From NCBI RefSeq assembly GCF_028069655.1, contig NZ_JAMCOS010000001.1, positions 1,704,001 to 1,768,000 of the forward strand: a DNA stretch of 64,000 nt, in the 5' to 3' direction. Below are positions 20,277 through 30,164 of this stretch, piece after piece; the stretch's first letter is position 1, and each line of letters opens with the position of its first letter. The translations under genes and the position numbers were made by a program. The stretch comes from Acidovorax sp. NCPPB 4044 (GTDB lineage Bacteria > Pseudomonadota > Gammaproteobacteria > Burkholderiales > Burkholderiaceae_C). The notes beneath the pieces are model-generated. The model saw nothing but the letters and a program-made list of their open reading frames with translations. It had not been told where the DNA came from and did not search any database.

Positions 20277-21821
20277 ATGGCCGTTGAATTCGCGTTTGAC
20301 CATTTCGTGCTGCGTGTGAGGGAGCGGCAACTGCTGGCCAATGGCCAACCCGTGGTGCTGGGCGCGCGCGCTTTCGACGTGCTCTGCGCGCTCGTCTACA
20401 AGGCCGGCGCCCTCGTCACCAAGACCGAGCTGTTCAGTCTCGTCTGGCCCGGCATGGTGGTGGAAGAGAACAACCTGCAGGTCCATGTTTCCGCCCTGCG
20501 CAAGCTGGTGGGCCCGGAGCTGATCGTCACCATCCCGGGGCAGGGCTACCGCTTCGTCGGCCGCGTGGCCGAGCATGCGCGGGGCGACGGCGAGGGCGCA
20601 GCGCCTGCGGCCGCACCGGTGCTGGAGCCAGCGGCAGCCCGGTCTGTGGCCGTGCTGCCGTTCGGCGTGGATGCACAGACCGACCAGCGCTATTTCGCCG
20701 ATGGCATGGCCGAGGACATCATCAACCGCTTATCGCGGTCGCGGTGGCTCTACGTCATCGCCCGCAACTCGGCGGTGCAGTATCGCCATCCCCTGCCTCC
20801 CAACAGCGTGATCAGCCGTGAACTGGGCGTGCGGTACATCGTCTCCGGGCAGATCCGTTTCGGGGCCTCGCGGGTCAGGGTGACCGCCGAGCTGATCGAC
20901 GCCACCCGCAACGAGACAGTCTGGGCCCACAGCTACGATCGTTCGGTGGACGACCTCTTCGAAGTGCAGGATGCGATCTCCGCGGCGATCGTGAGCACCA
21001 TCGAGCCCGTGTACCTGCGCCGCGAAGAACTGGTGAACAGTCGCCAGCCGCCGCGCGACCGCCAGCACTGGGAGCTGCTCATGCGCGCCCGATGGCACTT
21101 CTGGCGCTCCAGCCGCGACCATGTGCAGAAGGCCGAGCACTACGCCGAGCAGGCGCTGGACTCGAAGCCGGACGATCCTCCTTCCCTTGCGCTGCTGTCT
21201 TTCGTGCGCATGACCCGCGTCTGGGCGGGCTGGTCGGACTGCCCTCGGGTGGACATTTCCGAGGCGCATCGCCTTGCGCTGCGGGCCGTCAGCAACGACG
21301 ACACCGATGCCTTCGCGCATTTCACGCTGGGCACTGCGCTGTCCTTCACGCGCAGCTTCGCCCAGGCGATTTCCGAGCAGGAGCATGCGCTGTCGATCTA
21401 CCCGCAGTTCGCCGCCGCCGCTGGCGAGCTCGGGCGGGTGCTGGCGTTCTGCGGCCGGACGCAGGAGGCCGCTGCCTTCGCGCTGCAGGCCTGCGAAGCC
21501 AGCCCGCTCGACCCGCACGTGAGCCTGTGGATCCGCACGCGCGCGGTGGCCAGCTTCATCGAGGGCGACTACCGCGGGGCCGAGGCCTTCGCATTGCAGG
21601 CGCTCGCCAAGCGCCCGGACTGGTTCTTCAACCATTACCTGCTCGCCGCCTGCCAGTCGGCGTCCGGCAACGTCGAAGAGGGGCGCCAGACCCTGGAGCA
21701 GGCACGCAAGTTCGGGCCGTATTCGCTCAACGCCTTGAAGGCAGGGCATCCCTTCATTGACGAAGCGCATCTGAATCACTACACAGAGTGCCTCCGCCAG
21801 GCCGGGTGGAGAGGGCAGTAA
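20277..21821 (+). CDS. CadC/OmpR-type winged-helix regulator with TolB-like and TPR regions
   Basis: 514 aa. The N-terminal DNA-binding winged helix (Trans_reg_C) is clear: ARAFDVLCALVYKAGALVTK, then NLQVHVSALRKL and IPGQGYRFVGRV. A TolB-N-like segment follows (SVAVLPFGVDAQTDQRYFADG, residues about 120-260), the kind often found with adenylate-cyclase-type regulators. The C-terminal half has tetratricopeptide-like helices. No transmembrane segment separates the domains, unlike true CadC. It is 36 bp upstream of the FAD oxidoreductase, so it may control or be cotranscribed with that gene. Confidence 0.85.
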   Translation: MAVEFAFDHFVLRVRERQLLANGQPVVLGARAFDVLCALVYKAGALVTKTELFSLVWPGMVVEENNLQVHVSALRKLVGPELIVTIPGQGYRFVGRVAEHARGDGEGAAPAAAPVLEPAAARSVAVLPFGVDAQTDQRYFADGMAEDIINRLSRSRWLYVIARNSAVQYRHPLPPNSVISRELGVRYIVSGQIRFGASRVRVTAELIDATRNETVWAHSYDRSVDDLFEVQDAISAAIVSTIEPVYLRREELVNSRQPPRDRQHWELLMRARWHFWRSSRDHVQKAEHYAEQALDSKPDDPPSLALLSFVRMTRVWAGWSDCPRVDISEAHRLALRAVSNDDTDAFAHFTLGTALSFTRSFAQAISEQEHALSIYPQFAAAAGELGRVLAFCGRTQEAAAFALQACEASPLDPHVSLWIRTRAVASFIEGDYRGAEAFALQALAKRPDWFFNHYLLAACQSASGNVEEGRQTLEQARKFGPYSLNALKAGHPFIDEAHLNHYTECLRQAGWRGQ

Positions 21822-21857
21822 AACCAACCATGTTCACCAAGAGAGGGAGAAAAATCC

Positions 21858-23972
21858 ATGGCAGACCAGACCGCGCCCCAGAAGATCGCCATCCTGGGAG
21901 GGGGGCTCGCCGCGCTGACCGCAGCCTTTGAACTGACGAGCCAGCCTGGATGGCAGGACCGCTTCGATATCACCCTCTACCAGATGGGGTGGCGCCTGGG
22001 CGGCAAGTGCGCCACCAAGCGCGGGCCGAACGACCGGATCGAGGAGCACGGGATCCACGGTTTCCTGGGCAGCTACTACAACGCGCTGCCGCTCATGGCC
22101 GAGTGCTACCAGGCCTTGGGGCGTGACAAGAACGCCAAGCTGGCCACCTTCGAGCAGGCCTTCATTCCCGAGAGTTTCGTGCTCATGTGGGAGTACGAGA
22201 ACAGCGGCCTGCGCCGTTGGCCGATGACCCTGCCGACCAACCGGCTCTCGCCTGCGGACGCCTCGTCGCTGCCCTCGCTGCGCCACTGGATCGCCGCACT
22301 GATCGAGACGGCCCAGGCACTCATCGACCCGCGCGAAACCCCGGGACTGAGCGAAGTCCACGAGATGGAGTTGCGCCTGGGCGAAGCCATCCTGGAGCGG
22401 CTGAAGACGGAGTTCCGCCGCGAAGGCGCCGAGGCCACCTTCGGCACCACCCACCCCGTGCTCGAAGAGGTGTGGGACTGGCTGGGCCATCGGCTGAAGG
22501 CCCTCATCGACGAGAACGACGACCTGCGCCGTCTCTACACCCTGCTCGAATACATGATGGCGTTGGTGCGCGGCGTCCTGGCCGACAGCATCTTCGAGAA
22601 GGGCTTCGACAGCATCGACGGCGAGAACTTCTCCGACTGGCTGCAGCGGCACGGCGCTTCGGTGATGACGGCTTCCTCGCCGCTGGCACTCAATACCGTG
22701 AACCTGTCGTACCAGTATCCGGCAGGCGACACCGCGCGCACGGCCAGCATGGGCGCGGGCGCGTACCTGCACTGGTCGCTGCGCAGCTATGCCTACCTGG
22801 GGGCTTTCGCCTGGCTTTTCGCGGCCGGCACGGGCGAGACGGTGATCGCGCCGCTCTACCTCGTATTGCGCCAGCGCGGCGTGAAGTTCGAGTTCTTCCA
22901 CAAGGTGCAGAACCTGGCGCTGTCGGCTGACCAGCAGTCCATCGCATCGGTGGAGATGGCCGTGCAGGCCACCTTGAAAGACCCCTCCCGGCCCTACGAT
23001 CCGCTGGTCGATATCCAGGGCCTGCCGTCCTGGCCCTCCGGGCCGCTCTACGACCAGCTCGTGCAGGGCGAAGCGCTGCAGGCCCAGGACATCGATCTGG
23101 AGTCGTACTGGACCCCCTGGCAGAACGTCGGTGCGCGCACCCTGCGCGTGGGCGAGGATTTCGACCAGGTCGTGTTCGCCATCGCGGTCGGTGCCGTTCC
23201 CTACCTCTGCAAGGACCTGCTCGCGGCGCGGCCTGCGTGGCGCGACATGGTGGAAAAGATACCGACCGTGCAGACCCAGACCATGCAGATCTGGCTCAAC
23301 CGCAGCACCACCGACCTCGGCTGGGACCTGCCGCTCAAGAACCCGACCGACACGGTGATCGGTGCCACCTACCTGAACCCGCTCGACGGGCAGGTGGACT
23401 TCACGCACCTGCTGCCCTGGGAATCCTGGCCCGCGCAGCAGATGCCGCAGTCGCTCTGGTACTTCTCGGGCGCGATGGCCGACTACGAGCCACCCCCGCC
23501 GCTCACCGACACCGGTTACCCCGCACGTGCCCATGCGCGCGTGAAGGCGCAGTGCATCCAGTACCTGCAGGTGTGCATGGGGCCGCTGCTGCCCAAGGCC
23601 ACCACGAACGTGGTGTCCCCGCCGGGCGATCCCATGGGCATGGACTTCAGCCTGCTGCAGGACCATGACCCGGCCCATGCCGGGCAGGGCGTGCAGCGCT
23701 TCGACCAGCAGTTCTGGCGCGCCAACATCGATCCCTCCGAGCGCTATGTGACCAGCCCGCCCGGCAGCACGGCGGCGCGGCTCAAGGCCTGGGAATCGGG
23801 GTTCTCCAACCTCGTGCTGGCCGGCGACTGGATCTATACCGGCCTGAACGTCGGCAGCGCCGAGGGCGCGGCCATGGGGGGACGCCTGGCGGCCCATGCG
23901 GTGAGTGGCCTCCCTGCGCTGAGCGACATCGTCGGCTACCCGCAGGAGGGGGCTCCGCCGGCCCTGACCTGA
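21858..23972 (+). CDS. FAD-dependent oxidoreductase of the phytoene-desaturase-like superfamily
   Basis: 704 aa. The dinucleotide-binding N-terminus is IAILGGGLAALTAAFELT, followed by MGWRLGGKCATKR and EEHGIHGFLGSYYN, the FAD-contacting pattern of carotenoid-desaturase/amine-oxidase-like flavoproteins. The C-terminal FAD motif is NLVLAGDWIYTGLNVGSAEGA. It is longer than typical desaturases, with a large central insertion. There is no signal peptide. The substrate is unknown, and no carotenoid or terpenoid genes are nearby. A GGGAG Shine-Dalgarno supports the start. Confidence 0.85.
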   Translation: MADQTAPQKIAILGGGLAALTAAFELTSQPGWQDRFDITLYQMGWRLGGKCATKRGPNDRIEEHGIHGFLGSYYNALPLMAECYQALGRDKNAKLATFEQAFIPESFVLMWEYENSGLRRWPMTLPTNRLSPADASSLPSLRHWIAALIETAQALIDPRETPGLSEVHEMELRLGEAILERLKTEFRREGAEATFGTTHPVLEEVWDWLGHRLKALIDENDDLRRLYTLLEYMMALVRGVLADSIFEKGFDSIDGENFSDWLQRHGASVMTASSPLALNTVNLSYQYPAGDTARTASMGAGAYLHWSLRSYAYLGAFAWLFAAGTGETVIAPLYLVLRQRGVKFEFFHKVQNLALSADQQSIASVEMAVQATLKDPSRPYDPLVDIQGLPSWPSGPLYDQLVQGEALQAQDIDLESYWTPWQNVGARTLRVGEDFDQVVFAIAVGAVPYLCKDLLAARPAWRDMVEKIPTVQTQTMQIWLNRSTTDLGWDLPLKNPTDTVIGATYLNPLDGQVDFTHLLPWESWPAQQMPQSLWYFSGAMADYEPPPPLTDTGYPARAHARVKAQCIQYLQVCMGPLLPKATTNVVSPPGDPMGMDFSLLQDHDPAHAGQGVQRFDQQFWRANIDPSERYVTSPPGSTAARLKAWESGFSNLVLAGDWIYTGLNVGSAEGAAMGGRLAAHAVSGLPALSDIVGYPQEGAPPALT

Positions 23973-24023
23973 CCTGAGCGGGCGGGCGGGTGCGCAGGCA
24001 CGCCGGCCCCTGCAGCCGCCGTT

Positions 24024-25298
24024 TCAGCGTTGCAGGAAATCCACCTGCGCGGGCCGCCCCGGCAAATGGAGCGCTGCCGTGGGGGCCGGGCTGCCGGCCA
24101 GCCGCTGCCCGCGCCGCCACACGCCGAGCCGCGTGGACCGCAGGCGGATCGCCTCGGCCGGCGTGCGGGCATGCAGCAGCACGAAATCCGCATGGCAGCC
24201 GGGTGCGAGCCCATAGCCTTCCAGCCCCAGCAGCCGTGCGGGGCTCTCCGTCACGGCCGTGAAGCACTGTTGCATGGCCACCTGCCCGGTCATCTGGGCC
24301 ACGTGCAGGCCCATGTGGGCGGCTTCCAGCATGTCGGCGCTCCCGCCGCCGTACCAGGGGTCCATCACGCAGTCGTGGCCGAACGCCACCGTCAGGCCCG
24401 CAGCGATGAGTTCCGGAACGCGCGTCATGCCGCGGCGCTTGGGGTAGCTGTCGTGGCGGCCCTGCAGGGTGATGTTGATGAGCGGGTTCGCCACCACGCC
24501 GAGCTGTGCTTCCGCCATCAGCGGGATCAGCTTGCTCACGTAGTAGTTGTCCATGCTGTGCATCGAGGTCAGGTGCGAGCCTGTCACGCGGCCGTGCAGG
24601 CCCAGGCGATGCGTTTCGTGGGCCAGCGTCTCGACGTGGCGGGAGAGCGGGTCGTCGGTCTCGTCGCAATGCATGTCCACGCGCTTGCCGCGCTCCGCGG
24701 CCAGTTCGCAGAGGATGCGCACGCTCTCCGCACCCTGGGCCATGGTGCGCTCGAAATGCGGAATACCGCCCACCACGTCCACACCCAGGTCGAGGGCGCG
24801 GCGCAGCGTCTCCAGGCCGCCCGGAGTGCGCAGCACGCCATCCTGCGGGAAGGCCACCAGTTGCAGGTCGAGGTAGGGCGCCACACGCCGTTGCACCTCC
24901 AGCAACGCTTCGACCGTCAGCAGGCTCGGATCGCTGGTGTCCACGTGGCTGCGGATCGCCAGCAGCCCGCGCGCCACGGCCCAGTCGCAGTACGCCAGCG
25001 CGCGCTCCACGATGGCCTCGTGCCGCAGCAGCGGTTTCAGCTCTCCCCACAGGGCGATGCCCTCCAGCAGCGTGCCGCTCCGGTTCACGCGGGGCTGGCC
25101 GTACGAGAGCGTGGAATCCATGTGGAAATGCGCATCCACGAACGGCGGGCTGAGCAGCAGGCCGCCGGCGTCCACCGTGTCATGGGCCGGTGCCTGCAGC
25201 CCTTCGGCCACGGCGGCGATGCGGCCGTCCTGCACGGCCACCGACATGTGCTGGCGGCCGTCGGGCAGGGAGGCGTTCTGGATCAGGAGGTCGAGCAT
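24024..25298 (-). CDS. codA: Cytosine deaminase
   Basis: A 424-aa amidohydrolase, the length of E. coli CodA. The metal-binding HxH is in PPFVDAHFHMDSTLSYGQPR. The catalytic region reads VDMHCDETDDP, followed by SHLTSMHSMDNYY and FGHDCVMDPWY. It converts cytosine to uracil and ammonia; isoguanine-type activity is possible in the family. The uracil phosphoribosyltransferase gene lies 3 kb away on the same strand, completing cytosine salvage to UMP. No codB permease is adjacent. Confidence 0.92.
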   Translation of the reverse strand: MLDLLIQNASLPDGRQHMSVAVQDGRIAAVAEGLQAPAHDTVDAGGLLLSPPFVDAHFHMDSTLSYGQPRVNRSGTLLEGIALWGELKPLLRHEAIVERALAYCDWAVARGLLAIRSHVDTSDPSLLTVEALLEVQRRVAPYLDLQLVAFPQDGVLRTPGGLETLRRALDLGVDVVGGIPHFERTMAQGAESVRILCELAAERGKRVDMHCDETDDPLSRHVETLAHETHRLGLHGRVTGSHLTSMHSMDNYYVSKLIPLMAEAQLGVVANPLINITLQGRHDSYPKRRGMTRVPELIAAGLTVAFGHDCVMDPWYGGGSADMLEAAHMGLHVAQMTGQVAMQQCFTAVTESPARLLGLEGYGLAPGCHADFVLLHARTPAEAIRLRSTRLGVWRRGQRLAGSPAPTAALHLPGRPAQVDFLQR

Positions 25299-25407
25299 GG
25301 GCGTGAACGGGAGTGGAGTGGCGCTGGAGTGGGTGCGGTGTCTTGCCGCATCGGGGAGGAGGCAGCGAGTCCGGTTTGCATATTCTGGGCCAGCACGCCC
25401 GGCACGC

Positions 25408-26034
25408 TCAGCGCCAGCGCGGCGTGACGGTCCAGCCCGAGGCGGAGAGCAGCGGCTTCAATACCGCCTCGGTGTTGGCCCGCGCGGACTGGACCGCGTC
25501 GGCGGCGGCGCAGGCCTTTTACACGTCCTGCTGGGCGATGCGCAGGGCGGCGTCGATCGCCCGCATGCGGTGGGCGGACCCTGGCAGCAACGGCTCCAGG
25601 CCGCTGCCCTGCAGCGCATGGAAATAGGAGCCGCCCCGTTCGCGCGGACCATGGTCCACCCGTGCGGACACGGTGCGCGGCGCGGGCAGCGCGAGCACGG
25701 CGGTGCGGGCGGCGGCATCCACCTGCTCGTAGCGGGCGGCGCGCAGATCGGTGCCCACCAGGCAATCGCCGCGCGCGACGAGCAGCACCCGCGTCTCGCC
25801 CAGCCGCAGCTCCCACTGCGTCCAGGGGATGTCCTGGGTCATCTTCTGGCTGAACTCGATCACGTTGGCATAGCGCACCCGGACCGACACCAGCTCGCCC
25901 ATGGATTCGACCGCGACCAGCGGCGGGGTGGGGGGCTCGGCGGGCGGCGGCGCCCGCCGGCTGCCCAGCGTCCACGAGGCGGCGGCCACCAGCGCGGCGC
26001 CCGCGAGCAGGGCAGGGAAGGTGAAGCGTTGCAT
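25408..26034 (-). pseudogene. DUF4230 membrane-anchored protein with an in-frame stop
   Basis: Starting at ATG 26034 the frame gives an N-terminal anchor (MQRFTFPALLAGAALVAAAS) and a DUF4230-like domain (ESMGELVSVRVRYANVIEFS, GDCLVGTDLRAARYEQVD, VLALPAPRTVSARVD). It meets TAA at 25519-25521 after 171 residues. In the same frame it continues KACAAADAVQSARANTEAV and ends PRWR at a TGA at 25408-25410. The continuation looks like the conserved C-terminal DUF4230 helix and strand, so the TAA is probably a nonsense mutation or an uncorrected base. Otherwise the product is a 171-aa truncated form. Confidence 0.7.
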
Positions 26035-26249
26035 GCCCCATTGTGCGCACGGCCGGCGGCAGCCGTCGATGTCGCATTTCTTCCAGACGGAGGGCGGGCG
26101 GCTGCGTAAGCTGCGGCCAGCGCAGGCAGGGGGTCTTCGCCCGGGTGCGATGGCTGTCCGCGGCCGCAGCGCCCTTGCGCCTCCTGCCGGCAGGCCCGGG
26201 CTTTCGCGCGTGGCCATTCCCTGAAAACCGTCCTTCCAGGAGCCGTTCC

Positions 26250-26636
26250 ATGCAATTCGCCTACACCATCCTCTACGTCCAGGACGTGCCCCAGACCATC
26301 GCCTTCTATGAGGCCGCCTTCGGGCTGCAGCGCCGCTTCGTGCACGAGAGCGGCGACTACGGCGAGATGGAGACCGGCGGCACGGCGCTGGCTTTCTCAT
26401 CGCACCAGCTCATGCAGCAACTGGGCAAGAACCCCCAGCGCGCCTCGGCGGACGCGCCCAGCTTCGAGATCGCCTTCACGACCGAGGACGTGACCGCGGC
26501 CGTGCAGCGCGCGGTGGATGCCGGTGCACGCCTGGTGCAGGACCCGCACCAGATGCCGTGGGGGCAGACCGTGGCCTATGTGGCGGATGGCAACGGCGTG
26601 CTCGTGGAGCTGTGCACGCCCGTGCAGCCCGGCTGA
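26250..26636 (+). CDS. VOC-superfamily (glyoxalase-like) protein
   Basis: 128 aa with the two beta-alpha-beta-beta-beta modules of the vicinal oxygen chelate fold: YTILYVQDVPQTIAFYEAAFGLQ at the N-terminus and the terminal GQTVAYVADGNGVLVELCTP with the metal-ligand Glu. Family members include glyoxalases, resistance proteins and dioxygenases; the substrate cannot be told. AGGAG lies about eight bases upstream of ATG 26250. It is isolated, divergent from the DUF4230 gene. Confidence 0.88.
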   Translation: MQFAYTILYVQDVPQTIAFYEAAFGLQRRFVHESGDYGEMETGGTALAFSSHQLMQQLGKNPQRASADAPSFEIAFTTEDVTAAVQRAVDAGARLVQDPHQMPWGQTVAYVADGNGVLVELCTPVQPG

Positions 26637-26750
26637 CGGCGGCGCGGGCGCCTTGGCCGGGGCGTGGCCGCCTGCCCGTGCCCACCGCGTTTCCGCTTCG
26701 CTTCGGGGTGTGAAAGCGCGACCGGTGCGCCCGTGCCCCGTACGGCCGTG

Positions 26751-27476
26751 TCAGGCATAGCCGCTGGACTGGACGGCCGCGATCAGACCGGGAGTGGCCC
26801 GCAGGCGTGCCGGCGTGGCGCCCAGCCAGTGCAGGCAGGCCCGGCCGAAGTGCGACTGGTCCGCGTAACCGTGGTCGGCGGCGATGGCCGCCAGCGGATC
26901 GCCCTCTGCCAGGGCCTGGGCCGCACGGCGCACGCGGGCCAGTTCGCGCCAGTAGCGCGGCGGCTGGCCGGTGGCGGCGCGCACCGTGCGCTCCAGCGTC
27001 CGCGGCGTGGTGCCGAGCGCCCGCGCGGCCTGCGCCACGGAGCCGGCTCCGCGCAGGGCCGCCAGCGCCTCGTCCACGGACGCATCGCGCCGCGCCCGGT
27101 CGTCCAGCGCCGCCAGCACGGCCTGCTCTGCCGCACGGCGATCCTCCGGGCTGCCGCCGGCACGCACCGCCGCATGCCACAGGCTCCGGGCCGCCTGCAG
27201 CAGCGCGGCGTCGTCCAGCTGCGCGCCGGGGTGCAGCCGGAACCCCAGCCAGGATCCGCCGGGCGATGCGGGCACGGCATAGGCCTGCAGTGCCAGCGGC
27301 GACACCGTCCACCGAGCGCGGTCCTTCGCGTCCAAGTGCAGGATGAGATCGCGGCAGCCGTCGGGCAGGACCACGGTGGGGGCGGCGCGGGAGCCGGGCG
27401 CTTCCGTGTGCTCCCAGCGTTCGAGCACGCAGTCCGGCAGGGCAGGGAGCACGGTCGGCGCGGGCTGTGCGGTCAT
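26751..27476 (-). CDS. AraC-family transcriptional regulator
   Basis: 241 aa. The C-terminal helix-turn-helix pair is visible: SVAQAARALGTTPRTLERTV and IAADHGYADQSHFGRACLHW. The N-terminal half (VVLPDGCRDLILHLD) matches the sensor-like domain common in short AraC regulators. The start is ATG 27476; the longer open frame overlaps the GNAT gene 13 bp upstream, with which it is probably cotranscribed. The effector is unknown. Confidence 0.88.
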   Translation of the reverse strand: MTAQPAPTVLPALPDCVLERWEHTEAPGSRAAPTVVLPDGCRDLILHLDAKDRARWTVSPLALQAYAVPASPGGSWLGFRLHPGAQLDDAALLQAARSLWHAAVRAGGSPEDRRAAEQAVLAALDDRARRDASVDEALAALRGAGSVAQAARALGTTPRTLERTVRAATGQPPRYWRELARVRRAAQALAEGDPLAAIAADHGYADQSHFGRACLHWLGATPARLRATPGLIAAVQSSGYA

Positions 27477-27489
27477 GGCCGGCCGTGGC

Positions 27490-28110
27490 TTAGAGGCCTG
27501 CCGTGCGTGCACGCCACGCCGCACGGGTGAGCCGGTACAGGCAGTGCGCCCGCAGCGGGTGGCCTGCCGGCACGCCGGGGTGTTCGAAGGCGTCGGTGGG
27601 GGATTCCTGCATGCCCAGGCGCTGCATGACGGCGCGCGAGCGCTGGTTGGGCAGCGCCGTGAAGGCGACGATGCCGTCCAGGCCCAGCACCTCGAATCCG
27701 GCGCGCAGCGCCAGCTCTGCAGCCTCCGTTGCCAGGCCCTGGCCCCAGAAAGGGCGCGCGAGCCGCCAGCCGATTTCGACGCACGGCCCGAAAGGCAGCG
27801 GCGCGATGGGGCGGTGCAGGCCGACGAAACCCATGAACCGGTTCTCGGAGCCGGGGCCTTCTCCGTGCCGCTCCGCCGCCCAGAACCCCCAGCCGCGCTC
27901 ACCGATGAGCGCTTCGATGCGGTCGGCCATCGCGTCGCTCTCAGCGCGGCCCAGCGGGGCCGGGAAATGCTCCATCACCGCCGGGTCTGCATTGAGCGCC
28001 GCGAACGGCGCCCGGTCGGCGGGCGTCCATTGCCGCAGGCGCAGGCGGGGCGTCTGCAGCAGGGCGGGGTCGATGGGGGTGAAAGGGTCCAGAGTCACGT
28101 CGTCGGGCAT
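27490..28110 (-). CDS. GNAT-family N-acetyltransferase (RimJ/RimL-like)
   Basis: 206 aa. It starts with LLQTPRLRLRQWTPADRAPF, the typical RimL-type beta1-alpha1. The acetyl-CoA-binding stretch is EIGWRLARPFWGQGLATEAA. Next comes FTALPNQRSRAVMQRLGMQ, the usual end-of-domain signature. The acceptor (protein N-terminus, antibiotic or other amine) is not predictable. The AraC regulator follows after 13 bp. Confidence 0.9.
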   Translation of the reverse strand: MPDDVTLDPFTPIDPALLQTPRLRLRQWTPADRAPFAALNADPAVMEHFPAPLGRAESDAMADRIEALIGERGWGFWAAERHGEGPGSENRFMGFVGLHRPIAPLPFGPCVEIGWRLARPFWGQGLATEAAELALRAGFEVLGLDGIVAFTALPNQRSRAVMQRLGMQESPTDAFEHPGVPAGHPLRAHCLYRLTRAAWRARTAGL

Positions 28111-28190
28111 GCGCCGATGCTACGTCGGGACGAAGGGCCCGCCCTGCCGGTGAGCGGCCCCGGAGCGCATCGGTGCACTCCAAAACCCTG

Positions 28191-28239
28191 AATTGCTATT
28201 AATTTAATAGCAAATTATTGAATGAATACGGCGGCATGG
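28191..28239. repeat. AT-rich palindrome plus 20-bp conserved tail, copy 1
   Basis: A palindrome GCTATTAA-T-TTAATAGC (28195-28211) is followed by a 20-bp sequence (28220-28239) that recurs exactly at 33687-33706. Both lie between genes. AT-rich islands of this sort stand out in this high-GC chromosome and resemble the short intergenic palindromes I associate with Comamonadaceae genomes. Confidence 0.75.
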
Positions 28240-28301
28240 GGGCGATCGGGGCACCAGCCTGCCGGCGAGGCCCCTGCCAGGCCTGCCTGGCACACAGGGC
28301 C

Positions 28302-28958
28302 TTACTTCGTCCCGAAGATCCGGTCCCCCGCATCCCCCAGCCCCGGCAGGATGTAGCCGTGGTCGTTCAGTTCGCGGTCGATGGCGGCGGTGTAGATGGG
28401 CACGTCCGGGTGGGCCTTCTGCAGCGTGGCCACGCCTTCCGGGGCGGCCAGCAGGCACATGAATTTCACCGAGCGCGGCTTCAGTTCCTTGAGCTTGGCG
28501 ACGGCGGCGGCGGCCGAGTTGCCGGTGGCGAGCATCGGGTCCACCACGATGATGTCGCGCTCCTCCATCTCGGAAGGCATCTTGAAGTAGTACTCCACGG
28601 GCTGCAGCGTGGCCGGGTCGCGGTAGAGGCCGATGTGGCCCACGCGCGCGCCGGGCACCACGGTGAGCATGCCGTCGAGAAAGCCGTTGCCCGCGCGCAG
28701 GATGGAGACCAGCACCAGCTTCTTGCCGTCGATGACCTTGCCGGTCATGGTCTCCAGCGGGGTTTCGATCTCGATGTCGGAGAGCGGCATGTCGCGCGTG
28801 ATCTCGTAGGCCATCAGCGTGCTCAGCTCGCCCAGCAGGCGCCGGAAGCTGTTGGTGCTGGCGTCCTTGCGGCGCATGAGGGTCAGCTTGTGCTGGACCA
28901 GCGGGTGGGTGATGACGTGGACGTTGTTGCCGTTGCCGGACGTGTGCTCGGTGCTCAT
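28302..28958 (-). CDS. upp: Uracil phosphoribosyltransferase
   Basis: 218 aa. It makes UMP from uracil and PRPP. Motifs: [15 protein letters not shown] near the N-terminus, [15 protein letters not shown], the PRPP loop [15 protein letters not shown] and the C-terminal uracil-binding [17 protein letters not shown]. The start is ATG 28958; the longer upstream frame lacks family similarity. It works with codA in pyrimidine salvage. Confidence 0.97.
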   Translation of the reverse strand: MSTEHTSGNGNNVHVITHPLVQHKLTLMRRKDASTNSFRRLLGELSTLMAYEITRDMPLSDIEIETPLETMTGKVIDGKKLVLVSILRAGNGFLDGMLTVVPGARVGHIGLYRDPATLQPVEYYFKMPSEMEERDIIVVDPMLATGNSAAAAVAKLKELKPRSVKFMCLLAAPEGVATLQKAHPDVPIYTAAIDRELNDHGYILPGLGDAGDRIFGTK

Positions 28959-29085
28959 GGCGGTGCGCGAAGGGAGAAAAAAGGGGGTGATGGGAAGGAA
29001 CGGGAGAACGGCACGCGGAAGGCGGATGCCCGGGTCGATACGCCCGGGCCCGGCGCGCGCGAAGTTCACCGTTCGGTAAAACCGG

Positions 29086-30060
29086 TCAGTCTGCCAGAAA
29101 CCGCGCGTACCGCGGGAGGTCCACGTTGCCGCCGCTCACCACCACGCCCACGCGCGCGCCGCGCAGGTCCGCGCCGGTGTGCTCCGCGCCCGCGAAGGCC
29201 AGCGCCCCGGTGGGCTCGACGACCATCTTCATGCGCTCCGCGAAGAACCGCAGCGCCTGCACGAGCTGGGCATCGGCCACGGTGACCACCCCGTGCACGA
29301 GGCGCTGGATGATCGCGAAGGTGAGCGTGCCCGGGGCCTGCGACTGGGCGCCGTCGGCGATGGTGTGCGGCGTGGGAATGTGGACGATGTGCCCGGCTTG
29401 CAGCGATTGCTGCACGTCGTTGCCGGCTTCGGGCTCCACGCCCACCACCTTGCACGACGGCGCCAGGTGCTCGGCCGCCAGCAGGCAGCCCGACAGCAGG
29501 CCGCCGCCGCCCAGGCAGACGAAGAGGTAGTCCAGCCCGGGCACGTCCTGCAGCAGCTCGAGCGCCGCGGTGCCCTGGCCGGCGATCACGTGCGGGTGGT
29601 CGAAGGGCGGTACCAGCACCATGCCGCGCTCGGCCGCCAGGCGGCGGCTGATGGCCTCGCGGTCCTCGTTGAAGCGGTCGTAGGTGACCACCTGGGCGCC
29701 GTATTCGCGCGTGGCGGCCATCTTGGAGGCCGGCGCGTCCTCGGGCATGACGATCACGGCCGGCATGTCCAGCAGGCGGGCCGAGAGCGCGATGGCCTGC
29801 GCATGGTTGCCCGACGAGAACGCCAGCACGCCGCGCTCGCGCTGCGCGGCATCGAGCTGCACCAGGGTGTTGTAGGCGCCGCGGAACTTGAAGGCCCCCA
29901 TGCGCTGGAGGTTCTCGCATTTGAAGAAGAGCTGTGCGCCGAGCCGTTCGTCGGCGGTGCTGGATCGCAGCACGGGCGTGCGGTGGGCGATTCCCTGGAG
30001 GCGGTGGGCCGCGCCCAGGACATCGTCGTAGGTGGGCAGGGCCGGGCGGGTCGGTTCCAT
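29086..30060 (-). CDS. PLP-dependent serine/threonine dehydratase-like enzyme
   Basis: 324 aa, fold type II. The PLP lysine is in [11 protein letters not shown], the phosphate-binding loop is [11 protein letters not shown], and [13 protein letters not shown] marks the family. The size, without the regulatory ACT domains of biosynthetic IlvA, fits catabolic threonine dehydratase, serine racemase or threo-3-hydroxyaspartate ammonia-lyase. The sequence alone does not decide between them. The start at 30060 ([14 protein letters not shown]) has GAGGA upstream; an earlier ATG at 30108 is less likely. Confidence 0.88.
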   Translation of the reverse strand: MEPTRPALPTYDDVLGAAHRLQGIAHRTPVLRSSTADERLGAQLFFKCENLQRMGAFKFRGAYNTLVQLDAAQRERGVLAFSSGNHAQAIALSARLLDMPAVIVMPEDAPASKMAATREYGAQVVTYDRFNEDREAISRRLAAERGMVLVPPFDHPHVIAGQGTAALELLQDVPGLDYLFVCLGGGGLLSGCLLAAEHLAPSCKVVGVEPEAGNDVQQSLQAGHIVHIPTPHTIADGAQSQAPGTLTFAIIQRLVHGVVTVADAQLVQALRFFAERMKMVVEPTGALAFAGAEHTGADLRGARVGVVVSGGNVDLPRYARFLAD

Positions 30061-30164
30061 GGCAGCGTCCTCGCGAAGCGTGTTCGCAAACGGGGTGGGG
30101 CGCATCATAGTCCCGGCGCCACCCTTTCCGGTGGTGCCTTCCGGTGGAGTGCCACGGCGGCCGT

